A model generated the notes under the pieces. It saw only the letters and a program-made list of their open reading frames with translations. It was not told where the DNA came from and made no database searches. The position numbers and the translations under genes are program-made. A DNA stretch of 64,000 nucleotides, taken from assembly GCF_900102525.1 (NCBI RefSeq), contig NZ_FNBZ01000005.1, positions 417,561-481,560 of the forward strand. The letters run 5' to 3'. Origin of the DNA: Allobosea robiniae. Its GTDB lineage: Bacteria; Pseudomonadota; Alphaproteobacteria; Rhizobiales; Beijerinckiaceae. Below, one piece after another: positions 61,888-64,000 of the stretch (positions are counted from its first letter, which is position 1; each line of letters opens with the position of its first letter).

Positions 61888-63837
61888 TCACTCGAGATGA
61901 CGCGCTTGACCGCCTGCCGCGTCCGTTGTCTCCGCGAACTGAAGGCACAGCCGGCAGATGCCTCGAAGAGACGTTTCCACGTCGTCGGCGAGCAAGGGGC
62001 CCTTGATATCTGCCAACGGACTGGAAACTTGCGACAGTTCGCCGAGGACGAGGATCGCCATCGGCAGACGGCGGCGAAGGCGCCGAAGCGCATACTTCAC
62101 GTGAGCGGCATTGTGGGGGCCGATATAGCAAAGGCAGATCAAAGCCGGTCCGCGCGCGGCAAGGCGCTCCATACCGGGAGCCAGCAGCGCGGTGGGAGGC
62201 AACGCCTCCGCCGCCAATCCATGCTTCTCCAGGATCTGGCCCAGCATGAGCGCGGCTGCCTCATCGAGTTGCGATCGCGCGCCGATGCAGATCACTCCAC
62301 CTCCGTCTCGAAACGTGTCCTTCAGCTCAGCCGCGGTGAGTACGGGCAGATCGGACGCACCTTCCTGTTCGTTGGTCTGTTCAACCGCCGCCTCGGTCTC
62401 GGCGTCTGCGGCGCCGGCGCCGCGCGAAGGGCGACCGTCGTCATGGTCGGACAAGTCCTCGAGGACCTCGCGAATTGTCGCAAGGATCTGGTTTCGCCTG
62501 GGAGCATCGAGAACGCCGCGCGCCTCGTCTGCTGCGGCGAGCCGCAAGCCTTCGAGCGCGACCTCGTCATAATAAGCGGATAGCGAGCGCTCTTTCAGAA
62601 CCTCCTCAGCCTTGTCGGCTGCTTCCGCGGGGTCTCCCGCGAGGATCCGCTGATAGAAGATCTCCGGCGCCGACAGTGCGGGTCTGTCCCCCAGCATCAC
62701 GTCCAGAAATTCCAGTCTTTCGACATGCCGGCCAAGGACCACGAGACACACGGTCAAAGGGGTTGCCAGGACCAGCCCGATAGGACCCCATAACCAAGTC
62801 CAGAATGTTGCCGCGACTACGATGGCGATCGGCGAGAGCCCGGTGGAGCGGCCATAGGCCAAAGGTTCGATCACATGCCCGACGAGTGGCTCGGCGATCA
62901 CGAACAAGGCCGCCGTCCACACGAGCATCATCCAACCGGGATCGACCGATGCGGCGATCACCATCGGAAAAACGGCCGAGAGGACGGCGCCAAGATAGGG
63001 AATGAACCGCAGGATCGCCGCCAGAATTCCCCAAAGCAAGGCGCTGGGAACGCCGATGGCGGCAAGGCCGCAACCAATCACAACACCGAAGCCGGCGTTG
63101 ACGATGAGCTGCGTCAGAAACAGCCGGCTGAGGCGCTTGCCAGCGTCATCGAACGCGGCCGTAGTCTTCTGCAGATCGTAAGTCCCGGTCAATCGGATGA
63201 ACCGGTTTCGAAGGTCCTCGCGCTTCAAGAGGATGAAGACCACGAAGATCAGCACGATTCCGGTTGTGGTCAGAGGGTGGATCAGCGGAGCCAGAAAGGC
63301 CTGCAGCGTTTCGATAGCGCCGGGTTCCGGTTGATGCACCTCGACGGGGATTGGGCGTCCGGCCCGTGCAGGGCCAGGCGTTTCGCTTGGGACTGGAGAT
63401 TCCGCCTTGGGACGGTCGAGTTCCTTGCTCAGATCTTGCAGGACATCCGCGGCGCGGCTCAAAACCCCGCTTCCGGCCCCCGAGCCTTTCAAAGCGGCAA
63501 TCTTGGCGCGGATGGTGCTCTGATAGGTTGGTAGCTCGCTCGCCAATTGAGTTGCCTGGCCAACCATCGCCATCGTCAAGGCCGCCAAGGTCGCGAACGC
63601 AATCAAGACGACGACAAAAACCGCCAACGCCCGTGGGGCACGCAGCTTCTGCAGACCTTTGACCAGCGGCGCCAGGACGAAGCTGAACAGGATCGCGAGC
63701 GCCACAGGGACGAAAACCTCGCGCCCGAAATAAAGCGCGGCGACGATGAAGACTCCGATGGCTACATTCGAGACGACGTCAGCAGGCGACCTTGTCGATG
63801 GAGCTGCGACGGTATGGGTGACCTCAATCGCGGGCAT
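61888..63837 (-). CDS. AI-2E family transporter with soluble C-terminal extension
   Basis: 649 aa. Residues 25-370 are the AI-2E/PerM-type membrane domain (about eight helices; VPVALAILFSFVLAPLVKGLQKL, LTQLIVNAGFGVVIGCGLAAIGVPSALLWGILAAILRFIPYLGAVLSAVFP, EPLVGHVIEPLAYGRSTGLSPIAIVVAATFWTWLWG). The following 280 residues are cytoplasmic, with an alpha/beta part (GGVICIGARSQLDEAAALMLGQILEKHGLAAEALPP; PALICLCYIGPHNAAHVKYALRRLRRRLP) resembling B12-binding-like Rossmann folds. Typical family members stop near 350-400 aa. Confidence 0.87.
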   Translation of the reverse strand: MPAIEVTHTVAAPSTRSPADVVSNVAIGVFIVAALYFGREVFVPVALAILFSFVLAPLVKGLQKLRAPRALAVFVVVLIAFATLAALTMAMVGQATQLASELPTYQSTIRAKIAALKGSGAGSGVLSRAADVLQDLSKELDRPKAESPVPSETPGPARAGRPIPVEVHQPEPGAIETLQAFLAPLIHPLTTTGIVLIFVVFILLKREDLRNRFIRLTGTYDLQKTTAAFDDAGKRLSRLFLTQLIVNAGFGVVIGCGLAAIGVPSALLWGILAAILRFIPYLGAVLSAVFPMVIAASVDPGWMMLVWTAALFVIAEPLVGHVIEPLAYGRSTGLSPIAIVVAATFWTWLWGPIGLVLATPLTVCLVVLGRHVERLEFLDVMLGDRPALSAPEIFYQRILAGDPAEAADKAEEVLKERSLSAYYDEVALEGLRLAAADEARGVLDAPRRNQILATIREVLEDLSDHDDGRPSRGAGAADAETEAAVEQTNEQEGASDLPVLTAAELKDTFRDGGGVICIGARSQLDEAAALMLGQILEKHGLAAEALPPTALLAPGMERLAARGPALICLCYIGPHNAAHVKYALRRLRRRLPMAILVLGELSQVSSPLADIKGPLLADDVETSLRGICRLCLQFAETTDAAGGQARHLE

Positions 63838-63909
63838 CGATCGGTTTCCTTCAATCTGGACGCCAGCATGAAGCGGTCGACGGAATGGCGACCGCCGGGA
63901 GAAGCTAGT

Positions 63910-64000
63910 GATCCACCCCCCTTGAATTGGTCCACCCTGAAGTATGTCTTTTGGCAGACAGGAGGATCGAGATGCCGAAGAAGCGCCATAAGCCCGAAGA
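63910..64000 (+). mobile_element. IS3-family-like element, left end (incomplete)
   Basis: The repeat-like block around 63910-63940 (CCACCCCCCTTGAATTGGTCCACCCTGAAG) is followed by AGGAGGATCGAG and a transposase start at 63972. The left terminal sequence is inferred; the rest of the element is outside the window. Confidence 0.55.
63972..64000 (+). CDS. IS3 transposase OrfA, first codons
   Basis: ATG at 63972 gives MPKKRHKPEE, the usual beginning of IS3-family OrfA proteins. GGAGGATC provides a strong ribosome-binding site. Only about ten codons are visible. Confidence 0.7.

Noticed and set aside
1..64000. CRISPR array or long tandem repeats
   Set aside because: No regularly spaced direct repeats of 20-40 nt were seen on reading through the window.

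Overview
The window comes from a high-GC alphaproteobacterium of the Hyphomicrobiales (Rhizobiales). A Bosea- or Methylobacterium-like organism fits best. The reasons are the dense set of ABC and TRAP solute-uptake operons, the LysR/GntR-controlled enolase-superfamily enzymes, a sitABCD-type metal transporter, small DUF6894, DUF1488 and PilZ proteins, and an alphaproteobacterial GAAC-N7-GAAC LexA box. The genus is an inference; no rRNA is present.

Layout. (1) 0-13 kb is a catabolic and uptake region. It holds two tandem LysR genes, an oligopeptide-type ABC operon without an ATPase but with a class A beta-lactamase-like hydrolase, then a sugar-type ABC operon, also without an ATPase, with a GMC oxidoreductase, a GlcG/HbpS-like protein, a GntR regulator and an enolase-superfamily enzyme. 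(2) 13-24.5 kb holds a membrane-anchored glutamate-synthase-like FMN protein and two complete TRAP transporters. Each TRAP set sits next to its own LysR gene; the two LysR proteins are paralogs and share a 32-nt operator-like sequence. (3) 24.8-28.3 kb is a tightly overlapping sitABCD-like manganese/iron ABC operon, flanked by 28-bp direct repeats.

(4) 28.5-44 kb is an accessory region that starts at tRNA-Arg(CCG), beside an inverted partial copy of that tRNA. It contains a DUF669 phage protein, an XRE repressor with an operator touching its start codon, six small and mostly overlapping genes of which several are helix-turn-helix proteins, a truncated TIR protein, an HWE-type histidine kinase, a UvrD-like helicase operon under a LexA box, a fragment of an SRAP (YedK/HMCES) gene, a cold-shock gene and many small orphan genes. 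(5) 43-50 kb is a complete peptide-type ABC operon (fused double ATPase, substrate-binding protein, two permeases) that also encodes an argininosuccinate lyase-like enzyme, with a divergent LysR gene.

(6) 50-55.6 kb is a second small-gene region. It carries paralogs of three small genes of region 4, one additional decayed copy, and a second copy of an unusual structured leader. (7) 55.6-60.5 kb is an operon for mannose-containing sugar metabolism (GH130 enzyme, large GT4 glycosyltransferase, mannose-6-phosphate isomerase). (8) 60.8-64 kb has small conserved proteins, a large AI-2E-family exporter with a soluble C-terminal extension, and the left end of an IS3-like element running off the window.

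The most notable signals are the paired SD-sequestering leaders in front of paralogous genes (41.15-41.22 and 54.55-54.62 kb), the shared 32-nt operator of the two LysR/TRAP loci, and the LexA-box-controlled helicase and small-gene pair.
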